From NCBI GenBank assembly GCA_015057445.1, contig SVEI01000001.1:1-64000 (forward strand): DNA of 64,000 nt, written 5' to 3'. This DNA is from Lachnospiraceae bacterium (GTDB taxonomy: Bacteria > Bacillota > Clostridia > Lachnospirales > Lachnospiraceae). This document shows, piece by piece, positions 33,837 to 43,268 of the stretch (positions are counted from its first letter, which is position 1; each line of letters starts with the position of its first letter). The notes under the pieces are model-generated. The model had not been told where the DNA came from. It saw only the letters and a list, made by a program, of their open reading frames with translations, and did no database searches. A program made the translations under genes and the position numbers.

Positions 33837-34562
33837 ATGAATAATGATTTAATGGAAGCAGGGGAATTAGCTGAAGCGGAAAAATCCGTTGAAGACATTC
33901 TCTCTGAGAACGAAATTGAGAAAGATAATGCCAAAGAAGAGAAAAAGGCTAACAAAAAAATAAATAAAGAGAATAAAAAGAAATTAAAATCTCAAAAAAA
34001 GAAGTCTAAGAATAATACAAAGCCAGAAGATATTAATATAGTTAAAGAGCTTTTGAGTTTAATTGTTTATATTGGAATTGTAGTTATTGCATGTTTTCTT
34101 ATTATAAATTATGTTGGATGTCGTTCCTTGGTAGATGGAACATCAATGGAAGCCACTCTTCATAATGGAGATAATTTGTGGGTTGATAAATTATCATACA
34201 CTATTGGCGATCCTGAGAGATTTGATGTCATTGTTTTTTATTATGACGAGGAAACAACATATATTAAACGAATTATAGGTCTTCCAGGAGAAACTGTTCG
34301 TATTGATCAAAATGGTAATATTTTTGTCGATGAGATGTTGCTTAAAGAAAACTATGGAAAAGAGCGCATTTTACCACATAATATAGGAAGAGCCAGCCAA
34401 ACCATTTTATTAGGTGAAGATGAATATTTTGTACTTGGTGATAATAGAAATAATAGTCAAGATAGTAGAATATCATCTGTAGGAAATGTAAAAAGAGAAG
34501 ATATCCTTGGTAAGGCCGTTCTCAGAATATATCCATTCAAAGATTTTGGAATTGTAAAATAA
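33837..34562 (+). CDS. Signal peptidase I (second copy, with charged N-terminal extension)
   Basis: This 241-residue protein repeats the signal peptidase I signatures: DGTSMEATLHNGDNL with the catalytic Ser, TYIKRIIGLPGE with the catalytic Lys, and GDNRNNSQDSR. It differs from the first copy by a roughly 65-residue, very Lys/Glu/Asn-rich cytoplasmic extension, probably a coiled coil or disordered region, before the single membrane helix (about residues 68-88). Overall the two copies are only moderately alike, so they are old duplicates with perhaps different substrates. It ends just before a long inverted repeat. Confidence 0.92.
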   Translation: MNNDLMEAGELAEAEKSVEDILSENEIEKDNAKEEKKANKKINKENKKKLKSQKKKSKNNTKPEDINIVKELLSLIVYIGIVVIACFLIINYVGCRSLVDGTSMEATLHNGDNLWVDKLSYTIGDPERFDVIVFYYDEETTYIKRIIGLPGETVRIDQNGNIFVDEMLLKENYGKERILPHNIGRASQTILLGEDEYFVLGDNRNNSQDSRISSVGNVKREDILGKAVLRIYPFKDFGIVK

Positions 34563-34614
34563 AATTAAGGACTATACACTGTACTTATATATTTTTTGTG
34601 TATAGTCCTTAATT
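34563..34614 (+). terminator. Perfect 17-bp inverted repeat between signal peptidase and rnhB
   Basis: AATTAAGGACTATACAC pairs perfectly with GTGTATAGTCCTTAATT across an 18-base T-rich loop. No T-run follows the stem, and the rnhB ribosome-binding site AGGAGG begins seven bases later. It may be an intrinsic terminator of the signal peptidase run or an RNA-processing structure. Confidence 0.6.
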
Positions 34615-34639
34615 GCATAAAGGAGGTTATTTAACTATT

Positions 34640-35431
34640 ATGAGTACAGAATCAATTAAATACACAGAAATAAATACTGAATACAAACAATTAGATTATG
34701 AAAATAGTAAGTCTCTGATTGAATTTATTGATAAATATATAAACGATACAAGAGGAAATGTATCTGCACTGGTAGATAAAGCCACAAAAAAACATGAAAA
34801 GCTTTTAGCAGAAATATCTAGAACAGAAACAATGTATTCCTTTGAAGATAAATATCGCGGACTGGGAAATGAATTTATATGCGGTATAGATGAGGTAGGT
34901 AGGGGGCCTTTGGCAGGACCAGTTGTTGCAACAGCAATAATTCTTCCGAAAAACGAGAGGATATTATATTTAAATGATTCAAAACAACTTTCTAAGAAGA
35001 AAAGAGAAGAATTGTATGATATAATATTAGATAAAGCAATAGCATGTGGTATTGGTGTAGTTTCAGAACAGATAATTGATGAGATAAATATATTACAGGC
35101 TACATATAAAGCTATGCAAATAGCAATAAATAATCTTAAGGTTAAACCAGATATTTTACTTAATGATGCAGTAAAAATACCCGATATAGATATTAGGCAG
35201 GTTCCTATTATTAAAGGAGATACTTTATCGGCATCTATTGCTGCTGCAAGTATTGTTGCTAAGGTAACCAGGGATAGAATGATGGAAGAATATGATAAAA
35301 TATACCCAGGTTATGATTTTGGTAAAAGTTCAGGATATGGAACAGCTAATCATATCAAAAAACTTAAGGAAGATGGTCCTTGTGAAATACATCGAAAATC
35401 ATTTTTAAAGAAAATACTTAATCAAGAGTAA
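34640..35431 (+). CDS. rnhB: Ribonuclease HII
   Basis: RNase HII cuts RNA in RNA-DNA hybrids, including single misincorporated ribonucleotides. The ATG at 34640 follows AGGAGG and gives 263 residues. An N-terminal helical extension of about 70 residues, as in Bacillus RNase HII, precedes the catalytic core: ICGIDEVGRGPLAGPVVATA (DEVGRG motif) near residue 80, LNDSKQLSKKKRE near 115, and the catalytic Asp in VAKVTRDRMM. The C-terminus GYGTANHIKKL...HRKSF is conserved. Confidence 0.96.
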   Translation: MSTESIKYTEINTEYKQLDYENSKSLIEFIDKYINDTRGNVSALVDKATKKHEKLLAEISRTETMYSFEDKYRGLGNEFICGIDEVGRGPLAGPVVATAIILPKNERILYLNDSKQLSKKKREELYDIILDKAIACGIGVVSEQIIDEINILQATYKAMQIAINNLKVKPDILLNDAVKIPDIDIRQVPIIKGDTLSASIAAASIVAKVTRDRMMEEYDKIYPGYDFGKSSGYGTANHIKKLKEDGPCEIHRKSFLKKILNQE

Positions 35432-35459
35432 AATACAAAGTATATCAAGGAGAAAGTGA

Positions 35460-37202
35460 ATGAATATCTCAGATAGTACTATAAATTTTAATATTTCAAC
35501 AAACAATTCTGGAATTAAAGTAAGTACTCCAAGTATTTCTGATGGTGGTGCTGTTACTGCTAATTCTCAGATTACTATGGCCAAAGAAGGACAGATATTC
35601 AATGGGAAGATACTTGATATAACTAATAATAAAGTAAGTATTATGCTAGATAATAACAAAACTTTATATGCTCAGATGACTGAGGCAATTAATATGAACA
35701 TTGGTGACGCATTAACTTTTATGATAAAAGAAAATAATGGTTCCAATGTTTTGATTAAACCATATGGTTCTGGCGTACAGAACATGAAAGATAATGCTAT
35801 ATTCAAGATTCTTGATAGTAATTCTATATCAATTACAGAAAAAAATTATCAAATTACAGAGGGATTAATGAAGAATAATATGCCTGTTGATAAAGGTTCT
35901 ATGCAAAGAATAATGCAACAGTCATATAAATTTCCGGATGCTTCTATTGATACTATTATTAATTTGAATAAAATTGGTATGCCCGTTAATGAAGCGAATA
36001 TTGCTCAATATGAAGCATATATGACAAATAATCATCAGTTAACACAAGATATAAGTAATCTTAGTATATCAATAGTAGATATGAATAAAGAAACCGTAAG
36101 TAATATACTTAATCAAATGGGGACAACTTCTGAAGAAGGAATTAAGCAGTTATTTTCTTTTAATTCTAATTTGCTTGGGGCGCTTTCTGATACGTATGAT
36201 AATGCGAATATTGTTATTGATGATATATTAAAGAATGTACAGAATTTTAATGAAAATGATTCGGATATATGGGCGAATGTAGATAATAAACCTAATTTAA
36301 TTATTGATAATAGTGTAAATACAGATATACCAACTGAATTTACAGATAAACTTACAGATTTTTCTAATAAAATTAATATTAAGCTAGAAAAAATAGAAGT
36401 TTTAATAAAAGAACTAAAGAGTGCAGGTATAAGTGATAATATTGTAAATTCAATAATAGATAAATCAGAAACTCCTATGCAATTATTGAATAATATTAAT
36501 GAGGTTATTTCTCATTCAAAGACATTAAATATTAATTCAGAGAATATAAAAGATTTACTGTTAAGTGATTCTTATAACCAGGTTTTGTCTGAAACAATTA
36601 AGGATAAATTATCACTTAACCCTAAAGATATGGATAATCCAAAGGAAATTGATGATTTATATAAAAGTATATATGATAAAACAAATAAGTTATTAGATGC
36701 ATTTTCATCAGGTGGCAATTCACAAGCAGGAGATAACATGTCTCAGGCAGCGAAGTCTATGCAACAAAGAATAGATTTTATGCAAAACTTAAATAATATG
36801 TTTGCATATGCTCAGTTGCCAATAAAATTAGATTCTAATCAAATGAACTCAGATTTATTTGTTTATATGAATAAAAGAAATTTGAGGGGAAATAAGGAAG
36901 ATGTAAGTGCATTATTGCATCTTGATATGGATCATCTTGGTGCAACTGATGTACATGTAAGTTTGCATGGCACCAATGTACATACCAAATTCTATGTAGA
37001 AGATGAACTTAGTGCAAAGATTATTGATGAACACATGACAATGCTAGAAAAAGCAATTAGTGAAAATGGATTTAATCTTACAAATGAAGTGATAACTAGG
37101 GAACCTACACTTGCAACAGGACCTAATATGGCAATTAAAGAAATGTTAGGGGATGATTTGGAAAAAAGTGTAAAAAGATACTCGTTTGATGTTAGAATGT
37201 AA
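35460..37202 (+). CDS. FliK-like hook-length-control domain protein (YlqG-like)
   Basis: The 580-residue protein is low in complexity and rich in Asn, Asp, Ser and Ile over its first three-quarters, with no signal peptide. The last 110 residues (LLHLDMDHLGATDVHVSLHGTNVHTKFYVEDE...LEKAISENGFNLTN) match the beta-rich C-terminal domain of flagellar hook-length control proteins (FliK). The next gene encodes an FlhB C-terminal homologue, the natural partner of FliK, and the same pair (ylqG-ylqH) follows rnhB in B. subtilis. The pair is outside any flagellar operon; its cellular role is not established. AAGGAG precedes the start. Confidence 0.75.
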   Translation: MNISDSTINFNISTNNSGIKVSTPSISDGGAVTANSQITMAKEGQIFNGKILDITNNKVSIMLDNNKTLYAQMTEAINMNIGDALTFMIKENNGSNVLIKPYGSGVQNMKDNAIFKILDSNSISITEKNYQITEGLMKNNMPVDKGSMQRIMQQSYKFPDASIDTIINLNKIGMPVNEANIAQYEAYMTNNHQLTQDISNLSISIVDMNKETVSNILNQMGTTSEEGIKQLFSFNSNLLGALSDTYDNANIVIDDILKNVQNFNENDSDIWANVDNKPNLIIDNSVNTDIPTEFTDKLTDFSNKINIKLEKIEVLIKELKSAGISDNIVNSIIDKSETPMQLLNNINEVISHSKTLNINSENIKDLLLSDSYNQVLSETIKDKLSLNPKDMDNPKEIDDLYKSIYDKTNKLLDAFSSGGNSQAGDNMSQAAKSMQQRIDFMQNLNNMFAYAQLPIKLDSNQMNSDLFVYMNKRNLRGNKEDVSALLHLDMDHLGATDVHVSLHGTNVHTKFYVEDELSAKIIDEHMTMLEKAISENGFNLTNEVITREPTLATGPNMAIKEMLGDDLEKSVKRYSFDVRM

Positions 37203-37211
37203 GGTGATATT

Positions 37212-37514
37212 ATGTCAGAAAAAAACAATTTAAATCAACCTAAAAAAAAGGCTGTTGCTCTTTTGTATGACCCATCTAATCAAGCTCCACAGGTTGTAGC
37301 TTCTGGTAAAGGTGTATTAGCAGATAAAATAATCGCTACAGCCAAGGAAAATGATGTGCCTTTATATAAGGATACTAATCTTACGGAAACGCTTCTTAAG
37401 CTTGATATAGGTGATTGTATACCACCAGAGTTATATGGAGTCGTAGCTGAAATATTGGTATATGTTGACAGAATGGATAAAATTAGGGAGAAAATTGATA
37501 GGGTAAATGGATAG
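37212..37514 (+). CDS. FlhB C-terminal domain homologue (EscU/YscU-type export switch, stand-alone)
   Basis: This 100-residue protein corresponds to the part of FlhB after its self-cleavage site: KKAVALLYDPSNQAPQVVASGKG aligns with the segment that follows NPTH in FlhB, and the rest (IATAKENDVPLYKDTNLTETLLKLDIGDCIPPELYGVVAEILVYV) follows the same fold. The NPTH motif itself and all membrane helices are absent. In the full protein this domain switches substrate specificity from hook to filament when FliK signals. Gene order with a FliK-like neighbour suggests the two proteins interact. Nine bases separate it from that gene, and it overlaps yraN by eight. Confidence 0.85.
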   Translation: MSEKNNLNQPKKKAVALLYDPSNQAPQVVASGKGVLADKIIATAKENDVPLYKDTNLTETLLKLDIGDCIPPELYGVVAEILVYVDRMDKIREKIDRVNG

Positions 37515-37875
37515 AATGGATAATAAAAGGAAAACAGGCACTACATATGAAGAATTAGCAATAAAGTATCTTGAATCAAAAGGATACTTTATAATACAGA
37601 AAAATTTTCAAGTTAGGCAAGCTGAAATAGATATAATAGCCAGACAAGGTAATACTATTGTATTTGTAGAAGTTAAGTATAGAGCAAGTAGTGCTAGTGG
37701 TCATCCGTTGGAAGCTGTAACTATTGCTAAGCAGAAAAAAATCTGTAAGGCAGCATTATTTTATATGAATAATAATAAAATTTCTCCAGATAATTCAAAT
37801 TTTAGATTTGATGTTATAGGCATTCTTGGTGATGAGATTACCCATATTGAGAATGCTTTTGATTTTATAATATAG
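37507..37875 (+). CDS. yraN: YraN family protein (UPF0102, predicted endonuclease fold)
   Basis: The 122-residue protein has the PD-(D/E)xK-like signature of the YraN family: GTTYEELAIKYLESKGYFIIQKNFQ, then AEIDIIARQGNTIVFVEVKYRAS, where Glu/Asp and the E-x-K pair form the putative metal site. The family is thought to be Holliday-junction-resolvase-like, though no activity is firmly known. It overlaps the FlhB-C gene by eight bases; an alternative start is the ATG at 37516, three codons later. It is usually next to rnhB, as here. Confidence 0.9.
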   Translation: MDRMDNKRKTGTTYEELAIKYLESKGYFIIQKNFQVRQAEIDIIARQGNTIVFVEVKYRASSASGHPLEAVTIAKQKKICKAALFYMNNNKISPDNSNFRFDVIGILGDEITHIENAFDFII

Positions 37876-37887
37876 TAAGGAATAAAT

Positions 37888-38772
37888 ATGAATAGATTAA
37901 ATGAATTAAAATATAGAAATAAAGTAGTAAATAATAGAACTACAAAAATTGATGTTATTGATGTATCTGGTAACGGGGATTTAGTTCCTGTTATTAAATA
38001 TAAGGCTTTTGAAGAGTATCCTAATGTTGTACATGGTTTTTCTACTAGGTTAGGTGGAGTGAGTTCAGAACATTTGTATAGCTTAAATTTGAGCTTTTCA
38101 AGGGGAGATGAATTAGATAATGTTATAACTAATAATCTTAGATTCGCGAAAGCTGTTGGTTACGACTTTGATAATCGAGCATTTTCAGATCAGGTTCACG
38201 ATGTGAAGATTTATGTAGTTACAGAAAAAGATAAAGGAAAAGCTGAAAAGTTAAAAGATATTATTAAGAATATAGATGGTTTAGTTACAAATATTAAAGA
38301 TATACCATTAATAACCTTTTATGCAGATTGTGTTCCATTATATTTTTTTGATAAGATTAATAATGTTGTTGGTCTTGCGCATTCTGGTTGGAAGGGAACT
38401 GTTAATAATATTGCTAAAGAAATGATTAAAACAATGAAAAATACATATGGAACTAATCCGGAAGATGTTATTGTTGCTATAGGTCCTTCTATATGTATGG
38501 ATTGCTACGAGGTATCAGATGATGTGGCAAATCAATTTATCAATAATTATGATAGTTTGGAGATTGAACACATACTTTTAGATAAGGGAAATGGAAAGTA
38601 TCAGTTAAATCTACATGAAGCGTGTAAGTATAATTTGTTAAATTCTGGTGTTTTAGAGAAGAATATATCTATGCCAGATATTTGTACATGCTGTAACCCT
38701 GATATTATGTATTCTCATAGAGCATCTAATGGGCTTAGAGGTAATTTAGCAGCGGTTATTATGATTAAATAA
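37888..38772 (+). CDS. pgeF: Peptidoglycan editing factor / purine nucleoside phosphorylase, laccase-domain family
   Basis: The 294-residue protein belongs to the YfiH/PgeF (DUF152) family, zinc enzymes reported to act on purine nucleosides and, in E. coli, to remove mis-made cell-wall precursors. Family motifs are HGFSTRLGGVSSEHLYSLNLS near residue 50, the metal-binding ADCVPLYFFD and GLAHSGWKGTV near 165, IGPSICMDCYEV and a late CTCCNPDIMYSHRA. It has about 40 extra N-terminal residues compared with the minimal family length. It is placed between yraN and a DUF512 gene. Confidence 0.9.
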   Translation: MNRLNELKYRNKVVNNRTTKIDVIDVSGNGDLVPVIKYKAFEEYPNVVHGFSTRLGGVSSEHLYSLNLSFSRGDELDNVITNNLRFAKAVGYDFDNRAFSDQVHDVKIYVVTEKDKGKAEKLKDIIKNIDGLVTNIKDIPLITFYADCVPLYFFDKINNVVGLAHSGWKGTVNNIAKEMIKTMKNTYGTNPEDVIVAIGPSICMDCYEVSDDVANQFINNYDSLEIEHILLDKGNGKYQLNLHEACKYNLLNSGVLEKNISMPDICTCCNPDIMYSHRASNGLRGNLAAVIMIK

Positions 38773-38805
38773 TTATATTATTTTACAGAAAGGAATAAGT
38801 GCAAT

Positions 38806-40134
38806 ATGAAAAAGCATCTTATTGAAAATGTAATAGTAGATAGTATTGCATGGGAACTTGAGATAGAAGCAGGTGATTATCTTGTTTCTATAAATGATAA
38901 AGAAATAAATGATATCTTTGATTATCATTATCTTTGCGAAGATGAATACCTTGAAATATTAATAGAGAAAAAGAATGGAGAAGAATGGCTTCTAGAGGTT
39001 GAAAAAGATGAAGATGAAGAATTAGGTCTTGTTTTTTCTGATTCTCTTATGGATAAATATAAAAGATGTCACAATAACTGTGTTTTTTGTTTTATTGATC
39101 AAAATCCAGAAGGTATGAGAGATACTATTTATTTCAAAGATGATGATACAAGACTTTCATTTTTGCAAGGAAATTATGTTACATTCACTAATTTACAAGA
39201 TAAAGATATAGATAGAATAATAGAATATAAATTAGCACCAATTAACATTTCTGTTCATACAACCAATGAAGAGTTAAGATGTAAGATGCTTAATAATCGT
39301 TTCGCTGGTAAAGTAAATTCTATTATGAAACGATTATATGATGCTCAGATTCCTATGAATGCACAGATTGTTCTTTGTAAAGGACTTAATGATGGTGAAG
39401 AACTGGAAAAAACATTAACAGATTTATTTCAATATGCCCCTGTTATGCAAAGTTTATCCATAGTACCCGTTGGTCTTACTAAACATAGAGAAGGACTTTA
39501 CCCATTAGAAAGCTTTAATAAGGACGATGCTATAAAGTTAATTAAAACTGTAGAAAAGTATCAAGCTTTAGCATTAGAAAAGGGTGTAAATCATTTTGTA
39601 CATGCCAGTGATGAATGGTATATCAATGCTGGTATTGATTTTCCTGATGAAGACAACTATGATGGATATATTCAATTGGAAAATGGTGTTGGTATGTCTA
39701 GATTATTGTTAAATGAGTTTGATGATGCCATTAATGATTATTTAGAGGAACATGGTGGACCAAATTATATTAATAAAAAGGTAACAACTATTACTGGTGT
39801 TTTGGCCTATGAGACCAAGCTACAGCTTAAAAGTAAGCTAAAAGAATGCGCACCAAATATAGAATTTAATATATATCCTATAGTTAATAAATTTTTTGGT
39901 GAAAAGATTACTGTAACTGGACTTCTTACAGGTCAGGATATTATTAATCAGTTAAAAGATAAGGATTTAGGTGATGTATTACTAATTCCTTGCAATACAC
40001 TCAAAAGTGATGAGGATATTTTCCTTGATGATGTTACATTAGAGGAACTTCAAAATGCTTTACAAGTTAAAGTAGTTGTTGTACAATCTAGCGGTATGGA
40101 TTTATTTAACAGGATTATTGAAACGGAGAGTTAA
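38806..40134 (+). CDS. DUF512 radical-SAM-like protein with N-terminal PDZ-like domain
   Basis: The 442-residue protein starts with a PDZ-like fold (about residues 8-65: LEIEAGDYLVSINDKEI), followed by a radical-SAM-type cluster motif CHNNCVFC (CxxxCxxC) near residue 87 with FIDQNPEGMRDTIYFKDDD, then a barrel region and the DUF512 domain (from about residue 290: GVGMSRLLLNEF). The function is unknown. It lies four bases before der, an order widely kept in Clostridia, so a role near ribosome maturation or tRNA has been suggested by context only. Confidence 0.88.
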   Translation: MKKHLIENVIVDSIAWELEIEAGDYLVSINDKEINDIFDYHYLCEDEYLEILIEKKNGEEWLLEVEKDEDEELGLVFSDSLMDKYKRCHNNCVFCFIDQNPEGMRDTIYFKDDDTRLSFLQGNYVTFTNLQDKDIDRIIEYKLAPINISVHTTNEELRCKMLNNRFAGKVNSIMKRLYDAQIPMNAQIVLCKGLNDGEELEKTLTDLFQYAPVMQSLSIVPVGLTKHREGLYPLESFNKDDAIKLIKTVEKYQALALEKGVNHFVHASDEWYINAGIDFPDEDNYDGYIQLENGVGMSRLLLNEFDDAINDYLEEHGGPNYINKKVTTITGVLAYETKLQLKSKLKECAPNIEFNIYPIVNKFFGEKITVTGLLTGQDIINQLKDKDLGDVLLIPCNTLKSDEDIFLDDVTLEELQNALQVKVVVVQSSGMDLFNRIIETES

Positions 40135-40137
40135 GAC

Positions 40138-41463
40138 ATGGGAAGACCCGTAGTAGCCATTGTAGGCAGGCCAAATGTTGGTAAATCAACTCTTTTTAAC
40201 ACCCTTGCAGGTGATAAGATATCAATTGTTCAGGATACTCCTGGTGTTACAAGAGATAGAATTTACGCAGACGTTAATTGGTTAAATTACAATTTTACAA
40301 TTGTTGATACAGGTGGAATTGAACCTGAAAGCAACGATATTATTTTAAAGAGTATGAGAGAACAGGCTGAGATAGCTATATCTACGGCTGATGTTATCAT
40401 GTTCATTACTGATGTTAGGCAAGGACTTGTAGATGCTGATGGTAAAGTTGCCGATATGCTTCGTCGATCTGGGAAACCAGTGGTTCTTGTTGTTAATAAG
40501 GTTGATAGCTTTGAGAAGTTTATGCCGGACGTATATGAATTTTATAATCTTGGCATAGGTGATCCTATGCCTGTTTCTGCTGCCTCACAGCTTGGTCTTG
40601 GAGATATGCTTGATGAAGTAGTAAAGTATTTTGATGCTTCCGCAACAGAAGAAATTGAGGATGAGAGACCTAGAGTTGCCATAATTGGTAAACCAAATGC
40701 TGGAAAATCTTCAATAATTAATAAACTTTTAGGTGAAGATAGAGTTATTGTTTCGGATATTGCTGGTACAACAAGAGATGCAATAGATACCACAATTACT
40801 AGAAATGGCACAGAGTATGTATTTATAGATACTGCTGGACTAAGAAAGAAAAATAAAATAAAGGAAGAAATTGAACGTTATAGCATAATTCGTACTGTTT
40901 CAGCTGTAGAAAGATGTAATGTTGCGGTTCTTGTAATTGATGCCACTGAAGGAATTACAGATCAGGATACAAAGATAGCAGGAATTGCTCATGAGCGTGG
41001 TAAGGGTATGATCATTGTTGTAAATAAATGGGATGCTCTTGAAGAGAAGAATGACAAATCTGTTTATAAGTTTACAAATAAGATTAGAGAAGAATTTGCT
41101 TATATGCCTTATGCTGAGATACTTTTTGTATCCGCTAAGACTGGTCAAAGACTTCCAAAATTATTTGAAACCATTGATGCTGTTATAGAGAATCATTCAC
41201 TGCGTATAGCTACAGGTGTATTAAATGAGATAATGGCTGAGGCTGTTGCTTTAAATCAGCCACCTTCTGATAAGGGTAAGAGACTTAGACTATATTATAT
41301 TACCCAGGTTTCTGTAAAACCACCTACATTCGTAATTTTTGTTAACGATAGGGAACTTATGCACTTCTCATATACCAGATATATTGAGAATAAAATTAGA
41401 GAAGCATTTGGTTTTAGAGGAACGCCACTTAAATTTATTATACGCGAGAGGAAAGAAAAATGA
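40138..41463 (+). CDS. der: Ribosome assembly GTPase Der (EngA)
   Basis: Der has two GTPase domains in tandem and a KH-like C-terminal domain and is needed for 50S maturation. In this 441-residue protein the first domain has [14 protein letters not shown] and NKVD; the second has [10 protein letters not shown] near residue 183, DTAG and NKWD. The KH-like region contains [19 protein letters not shown] and the end [16 protein letters not shown]. Its stop overlaps the start of plsY by four bases. Confidence 0.98.
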   Translation: MGRPVVAIVGRPNVGKSTLFNTLAGDKISIVQDTPGVTRDRIYADVNWLNYNFTIVDTGGIEPESNDIILKSMREQAEIAISTADVIMFITDVRQGLVDADGKVADMLRRSGKPVVLVVNKVDSFEKFMPDVYEFYNLGIGDPMPVSAASQLGLGDMLDEVVKYFDASATEEIEDERPRVAIIGKPNAGKSSIINKLLGEDRVIVSDIAGTTRDAIDTTITRNGTEYVFIDTAGLRKKNKIKEEIERYSIIRTVSAVERCNVAVLVIDATEGITDQDTKIAGIAHERGKGMIIVVNKWDALEEKNDKSVYKFTNKIREEFAYMPYAEILFVSAKTGQRLPKLFETIDAVIENHSLRIATGVLNEIMAEAVALNQPPSDKGKRLRLYYITQVSVKPPTFVIFVNDRELMHFSYTRYIENKIREAFGFRGTPLKFIIRERKEK

Positions 41464-42134
41464 TAATATATAGATTACTTTGTTTACTTGGTGGATACTG
41501 TTTTGGTATGATTCAGACTTCTTATATTTACGGAAGAATGAATGGTATTGACATTAGAGAACATGGTAGTGGAAATGCTGGAACTACAAATGCACTTAGA
41601 GTTCTCGGTAAGAAAGCAGGTATTATAGTATTCTTTGGCGATTTACTAAAAGGTTTTTTTGCAGCCCTTGTAGCTAGACTAATTTTTAACCAAATATGTC
41701 CGGATGATGTATACCTATATATAGCTTATGCAGGCTTTGGAACAATTTTAGGACATAATTTCCCATTTTATCTTAAGTTTAGAGGTGGAAAGGGTATAGC
41801 TGCTACAGGCGGTGTAATCTGTGGTTTCTTAGACCCAATCTTGGTGTTAAGTGCAGCAGTTGTATTTTTTGGATTATGTATTATTACAAAATATGTTTCT
41901 GTAGCTTCTATATGCTTAGTTATTAGTTTCTTTATAGAATATACATTATCAGCTATAAACGAAAGATATTCTTTCGATTTAAGTAATCCTGATTCAAAAG
42001 CGGCTATGATAGAAAGCATTATAATAGTTGGTATAATGACAATTATGGCTATTTATCGTCATAAAGATAATATTAAGAGACTTATTAAGCATGAAGAAAA
42101 TAAACTTTTTTCCGGCAAGAAAAAAGAAGCATAA
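41460..42134 (+). CDS. plsY: Glycerol-3-phosphate acyltransferase PlsY
   Basis: PlsY transfers the acyl group of acyl-phosphate to glycerol 3-phosphate, the first step of phospholipid synthesis. The 224-residue membrane protein shows the three family motifs: [18 protein letters not shown] near residue 38, [21 protein letters not shown] near 98 and a third near residues 170-180. About five to seven hydrophobic helices are visible. The ATGA overlap with der and the following gpsA (16 bases) form a compact der-plsY-gpsA unit that makes and uses glycerol 3-phosphate. Confidence 0.95.
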   Translation: MIIYRLLCLLGGYCFGMIQTSYIYGRMNGIDIREHGSGNAGTTNALRVLGKKAGIIVFFGDLLKGFFAALVARLIFNQICPDDVYLYIAYAGFGTILGHNFPFYLKFRGGKGIAATGGVICGFLDPILVLSAAVVFFGLCIITKYVSVASICLVISFFIEYTLSAINERYSFDLSNPDSKAAMIESIIIVGIMTIMAIYRHKDNIKRLIKHEENKLFSGKKKEA

Positions 42135-42149
42135 ATAGGAGGTTTTTGT

Positions 42150-43157
42150 ATGAATATAGGTGTTCTTGGAGCTGGTAGCTGGGGAATAGCCCTTACAAAG
42201 CTTTTAAGTGGTAATGGACATATGGTTACAGTTTGGTCCATAGATAAAGAAGAGATAGCTATGTTAAATGAACATAGAGAGCATTTGTCAAAGCTTCCAG
42301 GTGTAAAAATCGGAGATAATGTTTCATTTACAACGGATGTAAGGGAGGCTTGTGATGATAAACAGATGTTGGTTATGGTTGTCCCATCACCATTTATAAG
42401 AAGTACAGCTAAAACAATCGCTCCTTATGTTACAAAGGAACAAATAATTGTTAATGTATCTAAAGGAATAGAAGAAAGTACCCTTATGACTTTAACTGAA
42501 GTTATATGTGATGAGATAAAAGATGCAAATGTAGCTGTTCTTTCTGGTCCTAGTCATGCAGAGGAGGTTGGTAAAGGAATGCCAACCACAGTGGTTGCTG
42601 GAGCTTCTACAAAAGAGATTGCTGAACTTGTACAGGATACATTTATGAGTGATTATTTTAGAGTATACACAAGCCCAGATGTTACTGGAATTGAGCTTGG
42701 TGGAGCTTTAAAAAATGTTATAGCACTTGCTGCAGGTATTGCTGATGGTCTTGGTTGTGGAGACAATGCAAAAGCTGCTATTATAACAAGAGGAATAGCT
42801 GAAATTTCCCGACTTGGATGCGCTTTAGGGGGTAGTGAATCTACTTTTTCCGGACTTTCTGGAATAGGAGATTTAATTGTTACCTGTGCATCAAAACATA
42901 GTCGAAATAGAAATGCAGGTTTCCTTATGGGACAAGGTAAAACCTACAAAGAAGCTTTAGAAGAAGTAAAGATGGTTGTTGAAGGAGTTTATTCAGCTAA
43001 AGCCGCTTTAAAACTTAGTCAAAAGCTTAATATTGAGATGCCTATTGTTGAAATGGTTAATAAAATTCTTTTTGAGGATTTACCTGCTGAGGAAGCAATG
43101 GTAATACTGTTAACAAGAATGAAAACATCCGAAGATAAGGATTTGATTTGGAAATAA
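42150..43157 (+). CDS. gpsA: NAD(P)-dependent glycerol-3-phosphate dehydrogenase
   Basis: GpsA reduces dihydroxyacetone phosphate to glycerol 3-phosphate, the substrate of the neighbouring PlsY. The 335-residue protein has the Rossmann motif GVLGAGSWGIALTKLL at its start, VNVSKGIEESTLMTL near residue 108, LSGPSHAEEVGKGMPTTVV near 132, the catalytic Lys in LGGALKNVIALAAGIADGLG near 185 and the GLSGIGDLIVTC signature near 235. AGGAGG lies upstream. Confidence 0.97.
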   Translation: MNIGVLGAGSWGIALTKLLSGNGHMVTVWSIDKEEIAMLNEHREHLSKLPGVKIGDNVSFTTDVREACDDKQMLVMVVPSPFIRSTAKTIAPYVTKEQIIVNVSKGIEESTLMTLTEVICDEIKDANVAVLSGPSHAEEVGKGMPTTVVAGASTKEIAELVQDTFMSDYFRVYTSPDVTGIELGGALKNVIALAAGIADGLGCGDNAKAAIITRGIAEISRLGCALGGSESTFSGLSGIGDLIVTCASKHSRNRNAGFLMGQGKTYKEALEEVKMVVEGVYSAKAALKLSQKLNIEMPIVEMVNKILFEDLPAEEAMVILLTRMKTSEDKDLIWK

Positions 43158-43220
43158 TAATATAAAAACATGTTATACCTTCATGCTTTTCTACATATAT
43201 TTATTGTAAGTGAATATGCT

Positions 43221-43248
43221 GGATATAGAGCATATTAATACATAAATA
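43221..43248 (+). promoter_or_regulatory. Candidate sigma-E-type promoter of spoIVA
   Basis: GGATATA, a 13-base spacer and CATAAATA resemble the mother-cell sigma-E consensus. A second option is GAATATG (43212) with CATATTAA (43231). spoIVA is sigma-E-dependent in Bacillus and Clostridium, which supports looking here, but either match could be chance in this AT-rich gap. Confidence 0.35.
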
Positions 43249-43268
43249 CATAGCATGGAGGTATTTTT

